Of a DNA stretch of 9,114 bases, positions 1-5,328 are shown in pieces. A model generated the notes under the pieces. That model worked only from the letters and a program-made list of their open reading frames with translations. It made no database searches and was not told the origin of the DNA. The stretch comes from Chloroflexota bacterium (GTDB lineage Bacteria > Chloroflexota > Dehalococcoidia > Lucifugimonadales > UBA3495): contig JAPPJA010000396.1 of the NCBI GenBank assembly GCA_028874675.1, positions 1-9,114 on the forward strand, read 5' to 3'. Numbering within the stretch: the stretch's first letter is position 1; every line of letters begins with the position of its first letter. The position numbers and the translations under genes are program-made.

Positions 1-4
1 GTTG

Positions 5-102
5 CTGAGCTTGCCGAAGGGCCCAAAATCCTTCCCCACGGCCTCGCTACGGGTCCGAAAGCCAGTTGGTGGGGAGGAGTTTAGATTCTTCGGCAGGCTC
101 AG
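5..102. repeat. Imperfect inverted repeat, 15-bp arms
   Basis: CTGAGCTTGCCGAAG at 5-19 is matched at 88-102 by CTTCGGCAGGCTCAG, its reverse complement at 14 of 15 positions. About 68 bases separate the arms. No protein with a convincing start or family resemblance lies between them. The layout resembles a small dispersed intergenic repeat of the REP or MITE type. With only one copy in view, mobility cannot be judged. Confidence 0.5.
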
Positions 103-169
103 AATGACGATTTACTCACTCATGCCATTGCCCTGGCCTCAGCTCGCACAGGTCAGCCGCAGTCCGCCG

Positions 170-191
170 TTTACGGTCCCCGGACCGTAAA
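170..191. promoter_or_regulatory. Perfect 22-nt palindrome (10-bp arms, CC spacer)
   Basis: TTTACGGTCC, then CC, then GGACCGTAAA form two perfect 10-base arms. It lies about 100 bp past the stop of the leftward methionine-synthase-like gene. It could be that gene's terminator hairpin, but no T-run follows on the minus strand. A protein binding site is therefore equally possible. The rest of 103-291 shows no gene I can support. Confidence 0.45.
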
Positions 192-291
192 TGACATCCG
201 CGGGGAAGGGAGTTGAGGCAACCGCTCCACGCCACCATGGATGGAGGACCAGCATGCGCCATTGTTGTCTCGCGATGCCATGCCATGCCTG

Positions 292-1437
292 CTACCACAA
301 TTCGCCGGTCGCCAGCCTGGCGCCTTCAGCCATGGCTGCCAGCTTGGCCCAGGCGACGCGGGTTTCCACCTTCCGGCCCCAGGCCGAAGTGCCGAATCCG
401 CAGTCACTGCCCGCTATTACGATTTCGCGGCCCACCGTTCCGGCATAGTTCAGGATGCGCTGGGCAACCAGTTCCGGGTGCTCGATGAAATTGGTAGTGG
501 TGTCCAGCACCCCTGGTATCAGCAATTTCCCTTCGGGCAGGCGGATATCCTCCCACACCCGCCATTCGTGGCCGTGGCGGGGGTTGGCGCCCTCAATAGA
601 GAGTCCCAGGGGCCGGGCGCGGAGTATCAGGGGCGCAATCTCCCGCAAAGGCACGTCGTGATGGTGGGGACCCTCCGTGTTTCCCCAGCATACGTGCAGC
701 CGCAACTGCTCCGGATCAATATCCTTCAGGGCGAAATTGATCACCTCAACGTGCAGTTCCACGATTTTCTTGAATTCCTCCACCGACAGGTGGGAGAACT
801 GGGAAACACGGGTCATGGCCAGGTCGGGACAGTCAACCTGCAGGATCAGTCCGGCCTGGGCGACGGCATTGTATTCATCCTTCATCACTTCGGCCAGGGC
901 GTAAAGGTACTCTTCCTCGGTCCCGTAGTACTCGTTGGGCAGGAAGTTGGCGATCACTCCAGGGGAGGCTGCAGTCATGAATACCTCCTCCACGTTCTGA
1001 CCCTCCGCCGCCTGCCGCAGGTTGGCGATGTCCCGTTCCACGGCGGGCCAGTCCTTCCACGCGATGGGACCGGTGCAGGCAGGCTGGGGCATGTTGCGGG
1101 AGGACATATGAGTCTGGGTGGCCGCAAACTCCGGAAAGTCGGCGTCGTCCAACCGGGGGCGAGACCGTACCAGGCGCTCCCCCTCAAAGCCGGTCAGCCG
1201 CTCCTTGACATAGGTGGCGTACTGCGAACGTCCCTGCTCGCCATCATTCACAACGTCAATGCCGGTGGCCCGCTGCCGTTCGACAATCCCGGACACCGCC
1301 TCGCTGACGCTGGTGTGGAAGAGGTTCTCGTCGAAATCCCCCTGTTCCTCCCGCTGGCGGAGCAACTCCTGGAGTTCCGAAGATCGGGGCAGGCTTCCGG
1401 TATGGGTGGTGAGAATTCTGGTAGCGCTGCGTTTCAT
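292..1437 (-). CDS. Cobalamin-independent methionine synthase-like protein (MetE catalytic-domain only)
   Basis: A 381-residue protein resembling the C-terminal, zinc-binding half of MetE (COG0620), a family that moves a methyl group from a folate donor to homocysteine in the cytoplasm. The N-terminus (TTHTGSLPR) is typical of this family. Likely zinc ligands are visible: H248-x-C250 in LHVCWGN, E282 in SIEGANP, and C346 in GSDCGFG. The protein lacks the N-terminal barrel of the roughly 750-residue MetE, so it matches the short core type. That type also includes relatives with other thiol acceptors (epoxyalkane:coenzyme M transferase-like), so the substrate is uncertain. The start is supported by AAGGAGAGGAG just upstream. 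It is a single gene, transcribed away from ssrA. The 521-codon reading frame on the opposite strand is a shadow. Confidence 0.9.
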   Translation of the reverse strand: MKRSATRILTTHTGSLPRSSELQELLRQREEQGDFDENLFHTSVSEAVSGIVERQRATGIDVVNDGEQGRSQYATYVKERLTGFEGERLVRSRPRLDDADFPEFAATQTHMSSRNMPQPACTGPIAWKDWPAVERDIANLRQAAEGQNVEEVFMTAASPGVIANFLPNEYYGTEEEYLYALAEVMKDEYNAVAQAGLILQVDCPDLAMTRVSQFSHLSVEEFKKIVELHVEVINFALKDIDPEQLRLHVCWGNTEGPHHHDVPLREIAPLILRARPLGLSIEGANPRHGHEWRVWEDIRLPEGKLLIPGVLDTTTNFIEHPELVAQRILNYAGTVGREIVIAGSDCGFGTSAWGRKVETRVAWAKLAAMAEGARLATGELW

Positions 1438-1480
1438 GGCTCCTCTCCTTCAAGCCCAGTGTCAGGTGCCTGTGGCTGCA

Positions 1481-1486
1481 ATTATA
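1481..1486 (-). promoter_or_regulatory. -10 box of the methionine synthase-like gene
   Basis: Read leftward, a consensus TATAAT lies 43 bases before the start codon, leaving a leader of roughly 35 nt with the strong Shine-Dalgarno inside it. The -35 position is weak (TCGGCT at 18 bp spacing), so the assignment rests on the -10 box and its position. Confidence 0.5.
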
Positions 1487-1623
1487 GTCCCCGTCCGGGG
1501 AATGAGCCGATAAAGCCTGCCCTCACCTGGTCGGCCGGGTTCTCGATGGGGTGTTTGCCTTCGCCGGGTCGGGTTTCAGACCAGCCCTGGCTGCATTTCG
1601 ACCGTTCCGCCTGTCCCATATTA

Positions 1624-1659
1624 CCTGCAATGGAACGCTTCCCTGCAATGGGACGCTTC
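1624..1659. repeat. Two tandem 18-bp repeats upstream of ssrA
   Basis: CCTGCAATGGAACGCTTC at 1624-1641 is followed directly by CCTGCAATGGGACGCTTC at 1642-1659, with one difference. The pair ends 18 bp before the ssrA -35 box, where an activator site could sit. A simple slippage duplication is the plain alternative. Confidence 0.6.
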
Positions 1660-1676
1660 CCGGGTGTCCGTCGCTC

Positions 1677-1706
1677 TTGGGGGAAGCGGGCGCTGGATGG
1701 TATAAT
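1677..1706 (+). promoter_or_regulatory. ssrA promoter
   Basis: TTGGGG at 1677-1682 and a consensus TATAAT at 1701-1706 are separated by 18 bp. A start about 7 bases downstream would fall just before the first paired base of the tmRNA at 1719, so only a very short 5' trailer would need removal by RNase P. Confidence 0.7.
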
Positions 1707-1718
1707 AGGGAGTGTTAT

Positions 1719-2071
1719 GGGGACGCGCGGGTTCGACAGGAGCGTCCTGTGGCAGATTGCAAGCCGAGGCGCCACCGCCCTCGTTAATCAGGTGGCACAC
1801 AAATAACTGGCGAACGTGAATTCGCTCTAGCCGCCTAAGGGCGGCTACGTCCGTACCCTGCTATTCCCGGATGCGGGGCTATGGGCGCCAACAGACCGGG
1901 ATGCGGCGGCCTCGATGCCGATAGGGGCTGTCTAAGACTTTTCGGCTGGCCTGAAGGAAATTTCGCCGGCGGAAGCGCCATCAGGTGAGACATTAATCGT
2001 CGGACAAGCTTGTAGTACATCTAGCCAGGGGGCCTTTTGGACGGGGAGTTCGACTCTCCCCCGTCTCCACC
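1719..2071 (+). ncRNA. ssrA: Transfer-messenger RNA (tmRNA), trans-translation
   Basis: One-piece tmRNA of about 353 nt that rescues stalled ribosomes and tags the unfinished protein for degradation. The 5' end GGGGACG (1719-1725) pairs over 7 bp, with one G-U, with CGTCTCC (2062-2068). The diagnostic GGTTCGACAGG follows the 5' arm. The T arm is GGGAG-TTCGACT-CTCCC at 2044-2060. The tag frame most likely runs from GGC or GGT (1791-1796) to TAA at 1836-1838, giving about GTQITGEREFALAA. An 8-bp hairpin (TAGCCGCC/GGCGGCTA) covers the stop codon, as is usual. The discriminator A2069 is followed by CC then T, so the final A of CCA is not encoded and must be added. The 3' end is overlapped on the other strand by the recombinase gene. 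Confidence 0.95.
1791..1838 (+). other. tmRNA tag-peptide reading frame
   Basis: After an in-frame TAA at 1785-1787, the frame reads S-G-G-T-Q-I-T-G-E-R-E-F-A-L-A-A and stops at 1836-1838. The ALAA ending is the classic degradation signal read by ClpXP-type proteases. The resume codon cannot be fixed by sequence alone; GGT at 1791 and GGC at 1794 are the best candidates. Confidence 0.8.
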
Positions 2072-3622
2072 TTCCCTTCTAAAACACTCCTTTTTGGCGT
2101 CAATCACAGCTACGTCGCGTCTGTCCGACATGGCCAGGATGGGCGCCATAAAGGATTTTTTCGGCAACAGACCAACAACCTCTCTCTTGTCCAAGTCCAC
2201 GTAGACTGCTTGAAGCATCGATCTTAGCAGTCGGTTTTTTCTTCCTACAGAAGCCGATGCCCATACGGCTCCGAAGTCGTTAAGTAGATTGCCAGCTTCC
2301 ACAGCATCGTCGTACTCCGGTATGTAGATGCTGACCATCGCGGCCTCCGCCTCGTCCTTGATCTTCGTGAATCCTTGCCACGTAAGATCCCCGGTGATGT
2401 AGAGGTGGCGGGCCCTTTCAATTTTTTCTTCTATGGAGCGCCGCTGCCGGATTGCCGCTTTAGGATCGGCTTCCTTTACATGGTTCTCGACTATCCATTC
2501 CACCCAATCTTCCCGCAGTGTGAAACCGCAAAACAACTGGTCCGTTTGGGCGTCGATTTGCCGACCCACGAAGGTCCTTCCCTTGTGCCTGCAGGGTGTG
2601 TCCAGACCCTTATCCGGGGACTTATAGTAGGTTCCGGATTGAGTTCCCTGCTTTTGAGACCAGAGAACCGTCCCGCACTCATGACAGCGCAATAGCCCGG
2701 CCAGCAAGTGAGGGTTCGGCCTCTTGCTGTTACTGGCTGAACTCTTGCGGGAACGGTTCTTGGCCATCTGCTCCTGGACTTCATCGAACAGCTCCCGGCT
2801 GACTATGGCTTGGTGGCGACCCTCGAAAAGCTCATCTTTGTGGCGGACCTTGCCGACGTAGAAGGGGTTCTTGAGAATGTCCCGAATGGCCCAATGAGTG
2901 AAGCGGCGGCCATCAACCTCCACCAATTCCTTGAATAACTCGGCTCTTCGCTTGCCCTTCGTGCGAAATCCCTGCTCATTGAACCACTCAGCCAGTGATG
3001 ACATGGATTCGGTGCCACTGGCGTAGCGTTCGAAAAGGGCGAGTATCCTTGATGCCTTTTCCTGTTCCACGTGACATCCGGTATGGGCCTCGCTCAAGCC
3101 AAAGCATTCAACGTCACAACGCTCGTATCCGAAGGGAGGTTCACCGTTGAACATTCCCTGCTGCGCTCTTTCCCGCATCCCCTTCTTTGTGTGGCCCGAG
3201 AGAGCATCAGAAAAGTATTGGGCGAACGCTCCCAACATGGTCATAAACAACTTGCCTTCAGGTTTCGAGTAGTCGATCTCCTGGGTAATGGAAACGTAAG
3301 TAACATCACTCTGGGAGAAAGTGTGAAAGGCATCCAGCATGACCCGAAGGTTCCTGGAAAACCGGTCCAAAGTATGGGTCACGAGAACATCGAACTTTCT
3401 GGCTTGGGCGTCTTCCAGCATTTGGCGAAATGCATGTCTTTTTGCCATTGACTCAAGCCAGGCGGAACGGCCCTCCTCGGAATACTCTGCCACGGGTTCC
3501 CAACCCTTGCTTCGGCAAAACTCCCCGAATGCCCGTCGCTGGGCATCCAGGGAGTATCCTTCTACTTGGTCCTCGTCACTGACCCGGAAGTAGCCGGCTG
3601 CTCTCATCACGTTTTTCACCAT
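2021..3622 (-). CDS. Large serine recombinase (integrase)
   Basis: A 533-residue site-specific recombinase that would integrate or excise the element. The N-terminal resolvase domain (about 7-150) has the nucleophile S15 in YFRVS with R13, and D86, R87 and R90 in DRFSR. A recombinase domain follows (about 160-290, GEPPFGYER to NPFYVGK). Then comes a zinc ribbon (C313, C316, C344, probably H346) and a charged C-terminal helical region, the standard order for large serine integrases. The last 16 codons lie opposite the acceptor and T arm of ssrA, so the gene abuts the presumed attachment site. ATG at 3622 has AGGAG 12 nt upstream. ATG at 3607 (MRAAGYFRVS) is a plausible alternative start. A 59-codon gene overlaps its 5' end by 47 bp, suggesting co-translation. 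Confidence 0.95.
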   Translation of the reverse strand: MVKNVMRAAGYFRVSDEDQVEGYSLDAQRRAFGEFCRSKGWEPVAEYSEEGRSAWLESMAKRHAFRQMLEDAQARKFDVLVTHTLDRFSRNLRVMLDAFHTFSQSDVTYVSITQEIDYSKPEGKLFMTMLGAFAQYFSDALSGHTKKGMRERAQQGMFNGEPPFGYERCDVECFGLSEAHTGCHVEQEKASRILALFERYASGTESMSSLAEWFNEQGFRTKGKRRAELFKELVEVDGRRFTHWAIRDILKNPFYVGKVRHKDELFEGRHQAIVSRELFDEVQEQMAKNRSRKSSASNSKRPNPHLLAGLLRCHECGTVLWSQKQGTQSGTYYKSPDKGLDTPCRHKGRTFVGRQIDAQTDQLFCGFTLREDWVEWIVENHVKEADPKAAIRQRRSIEEKIERARHLYITGDLTWQGFTKIKDEAEAAMVSIYIPEYDDAVEAGNLLNDFGAVWASASVGRKNRLLRSMLQAVYVDLDKREVVGLLPKKSFMAPILAMSDRRDVAVIDAKKECFRREGGDGGESNSPSKRPPG

Positions 3623-3755
3623 CCTTTGGCATCGCTCCTATTTTACGGCTTTCCTTGTGTTTCGTCTCCAGGTATTCCGTCACTGCCTCGCCAACTTCTC
3701 TCAGGAAAGCCCGAAGGTCCGGCGGCAACTCCTGTTGCTTCCTCTTGGCACTCAT
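3576..3755 (-). CDS. Small hypothetical protein upstream of the integrase
   Basis: A 59-residue, highly charged protein (starts MSAKRKQQELPPDL, ends SSRLLPGQ). The centre, about residues 12-30 (RAFLREVGEAVTEYLETKH), looks like one amphipathic helix. GGAGAG about 9 nt before ATG 3755 supports this start over the longer frame from 3797. Its 3' end overlaps the 5' end of the recombinase gene in another frame, which suggests one transcript and coupled translation. I do not recognise a family. A recombination directionality factor or accessory protein for the integrase is a guess from position alone. No signal peptide or membrane segment is visible. Confidence 0.55.
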   Translation of the reverse strand: MSAKRKQQELPPDLRAFLREVGEAVTEYLETKHKESRKIGAMPKDGEKRDESSRLLPGQ

Positions 3756-3963
3756 TGACTGTCTCTCCAGACTGATAGGAATTGGTTTTCCGGACATTTT
3801 GGAACAAATGTACCATTAGAATCTTAAGCACCGGAGAGACGAATGGAATCCCTTATGGGGTGGTTCAGGGATGAACTATCGGAGGTAGAATTGTAGACTC
3901 CAAAGGATACAGACGAATGACGGTCCGACGATGCACCGAGGGCGGTGAGGGGACATTGCAATG
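3756..3963. other. Intergenic gap between integrase module and HTH operon
   Basis: About 208 bp with no supportable gene. It should hold the promoter of the small gene and integrase, but no convincing -35/-10 pair was found on the minus strand. A 17-codon frame at 3843-3896 on the plus strand with GGAG upstream was considered too short to call. Confidence 0.4.
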
Positions 3964-3965
3964 TC
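3952..3965. promoter_or_regulatory. Perfect 14-bp palindrome at the end of the HTH operon
   Basis: GACATTGCAATGTC is fully self-complementary and overlaps the TGA stop of the last HTH gene. It has no loop, so it fits a dimer-binding operator better than a terminator. It lies on the integrase side of the HTH operon, where a regulator of the integrase genes could bind. Confidence 0.35.
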
Positions 3966-4236
3966 AATTCACCAACTGGCGGTGCAGCGCCTTGGCCCTG
4001 GGCAGCAGGTGGGCCAACCCCAACTCTTCAGTCAGATCCTGGAGAGCCAGCAGATAGTGAGCGGAGGGTTGGACCCCCCGCCGCCAGCGCCGGATGGTGA
4101 GCGGGCTGGTTCCCAGGCGGCGAGCCAGCTCGCTCCAGGACAGCCCGCTGGCCTCCTTGATGCGTTGCAGGCAATCAGGAAAGTCGTCGGGAAACTGGTA
4201 GAGCCCCCGTTGGTGGCGCATCTTCTGACGGGGCAT
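3964..4236 (-). CDS. Small XRE-type helix-turn-helix protein (third of three)
   Basis: A 90-residue protein that is nearly all one lambda-repressor-like DNA-binding domain. The HTH covers about residues 17-70 (FPDCLQRIKEASGLSWSELA, then RRLGTSPLTIRRWRRGV). A basic recognition helix (TIRRWRRG) is followed by a helix resembling the oligomerisation end of such domains. GGAGG lies about 14 nt before ATG 4236, and only 4 bp separate this gene from the stop of the gene upstream, so the two are co-transcribed. The fold and the FPxxLxRIKxAxxLS pattern resemble the gene before it, suggesting duplication and divergence. No effector domain is present. A DNA-binding regulator role is confident; the target is unknown. 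Confidence 0.75.
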   Translation of the reverse strand: MPRQKMRHQRGLYQFPDDFPDCLQRIKEASGLSWSELARRLGTSPLTIRRWRRGVQPSAHYLLALQDLTEELGLAHLLPRAKALHRQLVN

Positions 4237-4240
4237 AGAC

Positions 4241-4561
4241 CTACGGCCTCCACAAGGAGGCCAGGAAGCCGTCCTCCACGATCAGGTCCAGACCGCCCGG
4301 CACCACCCCGGCCAGGCGCACGATGGAGAGCATGGCCCCTCCGCAGGGTTCGGTGCCATCACCCCAGCGCTGTGCCTGCTTGCGGTCCACTCCCAGGGCG
4401 TCGGCAAAACCATTGCCGCTTAGGTGGGTGGCCCGCCTCAGGCGGTGCAGGCGCTTGGGGAAGTCCTCGGGCAGGACGCCCGACCCGTAAAGGAAGGGTC
4501 TTCCGGCGATGATGAGTTGCGGCCCGCTCCGGTGGGCGACAAGGGCCGGGTTACTCGCCAT
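4241..4561 (-). CDS. Small XRE-type helix-turn-helix protein (second of three)
   Basis: A protein of 106 residues from ATG 4561. The frame can extend to 4609, but the shorter start overlaps the stop of the preceding gene (ATGGCGAGTAA) as in translational coupling, and the extra N-terminus is Ser-rich and unlike a domain. The HTH lies at about residues 30-85 (FPKRLHRLRRATHLSGNGFA, then DALGVDRKQAQRWGDGT). The recognition helix is less basic than in the following gene, and glycines in GDGTEP suggest a diverged domain. The C-terminus (GGLDLIVEDGFLASLWRP) could be a small dimer interface. It resembles the gene downstream in length and pattern. Function beyond DNA binding is unknown. Confidence 0.65.
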   Translation of the reverse strand: MASNPALVAHRSGPQLIIAGRPFLYGSGVLPEDFPKRLHRLRRATHLSGNGFADALGVDRKQAQRWGDGTEPCGGAMLSIVRLAGVVPGGLDLIVEDGFLASLWRP

Positions 4562-4796
4562 CCTCGTGGCGCTCGATGAAGAACAACTCATGGAAATCCT
4601 CCTCACCAAGGACGCGCTGCATACGCCGGCGCAGCCGGCTCGAGGCGGCGCGCTCGCCGTTGACCAGCCGGGACAGATGGCTGCGGCTGATGCCCAGCTC
4701 GTCAGCCAGCCAGTTCTGGGAACGGTGCAGCAGGGCCAGTCGATCCCAAAGGGCCAAGGGTTTAAGCCTCACTACGGTGCGTCGTCGGCGTGCCAT
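4551..4796 (-). CDS. Small XRE-type helix-turn-helix protein (first of three)
   Basis: An 81-residue protein with a very basic start (MARRRRTVVRLKP) and one XRE-like HTH at about residues 14-66. The pattern LALLHRSQNWLADELGISRS followed by HLSRLVNGERAAS is the standard second and third helix of a phage-repressor-like domain. An acidic tail (ERHEDGE) ends it. No Shine-Dalgarno precedes ATG 4796, and the predicted promoter leaves only about 16 nt of leader, so initiation may be near-leaderless. Its 3' end overlaps the next HTH gene by 11 bp. As the first gene facing the ImmA/XRE pair, it is the best candidate for the opposing repressor of a two-way switch, by analogy with Cro. That role is inference. 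Confidence 0.75.
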   Translation of the reverse strand: MARRRRTVVRLKPLALWDRLALLHRSQNWLADELGISRSHLSRLVNGERAASSRLRRRMQRVLGEEDFHELFFIERHEDGE

Positions 4797-4813
4797 TGCG
4801 CAGTTGCGAGTCC

Positions 4814-4822
4814 TGGTATAAT
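4814..4822 (+). promoter_or_regulatory. Rightward extended -10 promoter candidate
   Basis: TGGTATAAT is a perfect extended -10 (TGn plus TATAAT). The -35 region is weak (TTGCGC at 4796, 15 bp spacing). Transcription from here would give the XRE gene a leader of about 130 nt and would collide with the leftward promoter whose -10 it overlaps. Confidence 0.4.
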
Positions 4823-4848
4823 CTAAGCTCAGTTAGAGTGCGATTTAA
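4820..4848 (-). promoter_or_regulatory. Promoter of the leftward HTH operon
   Basis: Read leftward, TTAAAT (4843-4848) and TAGATT (4820-4825) are spaced 17 bp. The predicted start near 4813 gives a very short leader. The -10 box overlaps the rightward TATAAT at 4817-4822. Confidence 0.45.
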
Positions 4849-4886
4849 GTCATTCTAGGCGGCTACGACCCCGCCTGTCAAGAGGA

Positions 4887-4908
4887 AATAGAACATATAT
4901 GCTATTAT
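4887..4908 (+). promoter_or_regulatory. Operator candidate overlapping an extended -10
   Basis: AATAGAACATATATGCTATT (4887-4906) is a near-palindrome with perfect 5-base outer arms AATAG/CTATT and an AT-rich CATATATG core. It overlaps TGCTATTAT (4900-4908), an extended -10 box about 50 bp before the XRE start codon. A repressor bound here would block this promoter, the usual autoregulation of ImmR-like proteins. One half (GAAC) recalls Gram-positive LexA boxes, but the other half (GCTA) does not complete that motif. Confidence 0.4.
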
Positions 4909-4945
4909 TGGACCGGGTAACCAGCGGGAGCCAGACCAACGCCGG

Positions 4946-4969
4946 GAGGTACAAACCTCATGCCTGAGG
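4946..4969 (+). promoter_or_regulatory. Shine-Dalgarno in alternative hairpins at the XRE start
   Basis: The Shine-Dalgarno GGGAGGT lies 9 nt before ATG 4960. GAGGT (4946-4950) can pair with ACCTC (4955-4959) across loop ACAA, hiding the site. CCTCA (4956-4960) can instead pair with TGAGG (4965-4969) inside the coding start. The two stems share bases and exclude each other. At 5 bp each, the stability is modest. Confidence 0.35.
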
Positions 4970-5328
4970 CCAGGGAACGCCAGTGGAAAAACATCGGTGA
5001 CCGGATCAAGGAAGCCCGTATCAAGCTGGGCTTGACCCAGGCCCAGCTTGGTCGGCAGGTAGGAGTCAGCTCCCAAACTGTGTGGGCCTGGGAGGCGGGG
5101 CGGGTCAAGCCGAGGCACGAACACCTGGAGGAGCTAGCCTTCAGCTGCCAGGTCAGCACCGCTTGGATTCTCGGTCGGGACGTGCTGGAGGCGGAATTGC
5201 TCAGGGAAGCCAGCGTTTCGTTTCACGACGCTTTGGAGGGCCTGCCCTTGGAAGACATCGAGACCATCCAGAATTTCATAAACTTCGTTCGACAGGAAAG
5301 GCGGCGGCGGACGGAGGCCGGGGAATGA
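4960..5328 (+). CDS. XRE-family repressor, ImmR-like partner of the downstream protein
   Basis: A 122-residue cytoplasmic DNA-binding protein. A canonical XRE domain spans about residues 12-68: IGDRIKEARIKLGLTQAQLG, then VSSQTVWAWEAGRVKP. The Q-T-V-W-A-W-E pattern is the classical recognition helix. The C-terminal part (about 75-122) is helical and charged, ending in QERRRRTEAGE. In ImmR-type regulators this region mediates dimer formation or recognition by the partner protease. The start is supported by GGGAGGT at 9 nt spacing. The stop TGA shares ATGA with the next start, so the pair is translationally coupled. It probably represses its own promoter and the opposing HTH operon through the intergenic operator candidate. 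Confidence 0.9.
   Translation: MPEARERQWKNIGDRIKEARIKLGLTQAQLGRQVGVSSQTVWAWEAGRVKPRHEHLEELAFSCQVSTAWILGRDVLEAELLREASVSFHDALEGLPLEDIETIQNFINFVRQERRRRTEAGE

Noticed and set aside
241..1806. 521-codon rightward reading frame
   Set aside because: It lies opposite the methionine synthase-like gene and runs into ssrA. The leftward protein has clear family motifs, a -10 box and a strong ribosome binding site; the rightward one has none and is a GC-rich shadow.
1835..2020. 61-codon leftward frame
   Set aside because: It is entirely inside the tmRNA, whose structure explains the sequence.
2375..3451. Rightward frames of 64-126 codons opposite the recombinase
   Set aside because: They are antisense to a protein with intact catalytic motifs and show no domain or ribosome binding site.
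3843..3896. 17-codon frame (MESLMGWFRDELSEVEL) with GGAG upstream
   Set aside because: Too short to support without conservation; no promoter or partner gene in the same direction.
3961..4512. 183-codon rightward frame
   Set aside because: It is antisense to two HTH genes, and its Pro/Arg-rich translation is typical of a shadow.
5280..5300. GTTCGACAGGA matching the tmRNA 5' region, considered as an att copy
   Set aside because: Only 11 bases match, they lie within the XRE coding sequence, and they match the 5' side of ssrA rather than its 3' end.
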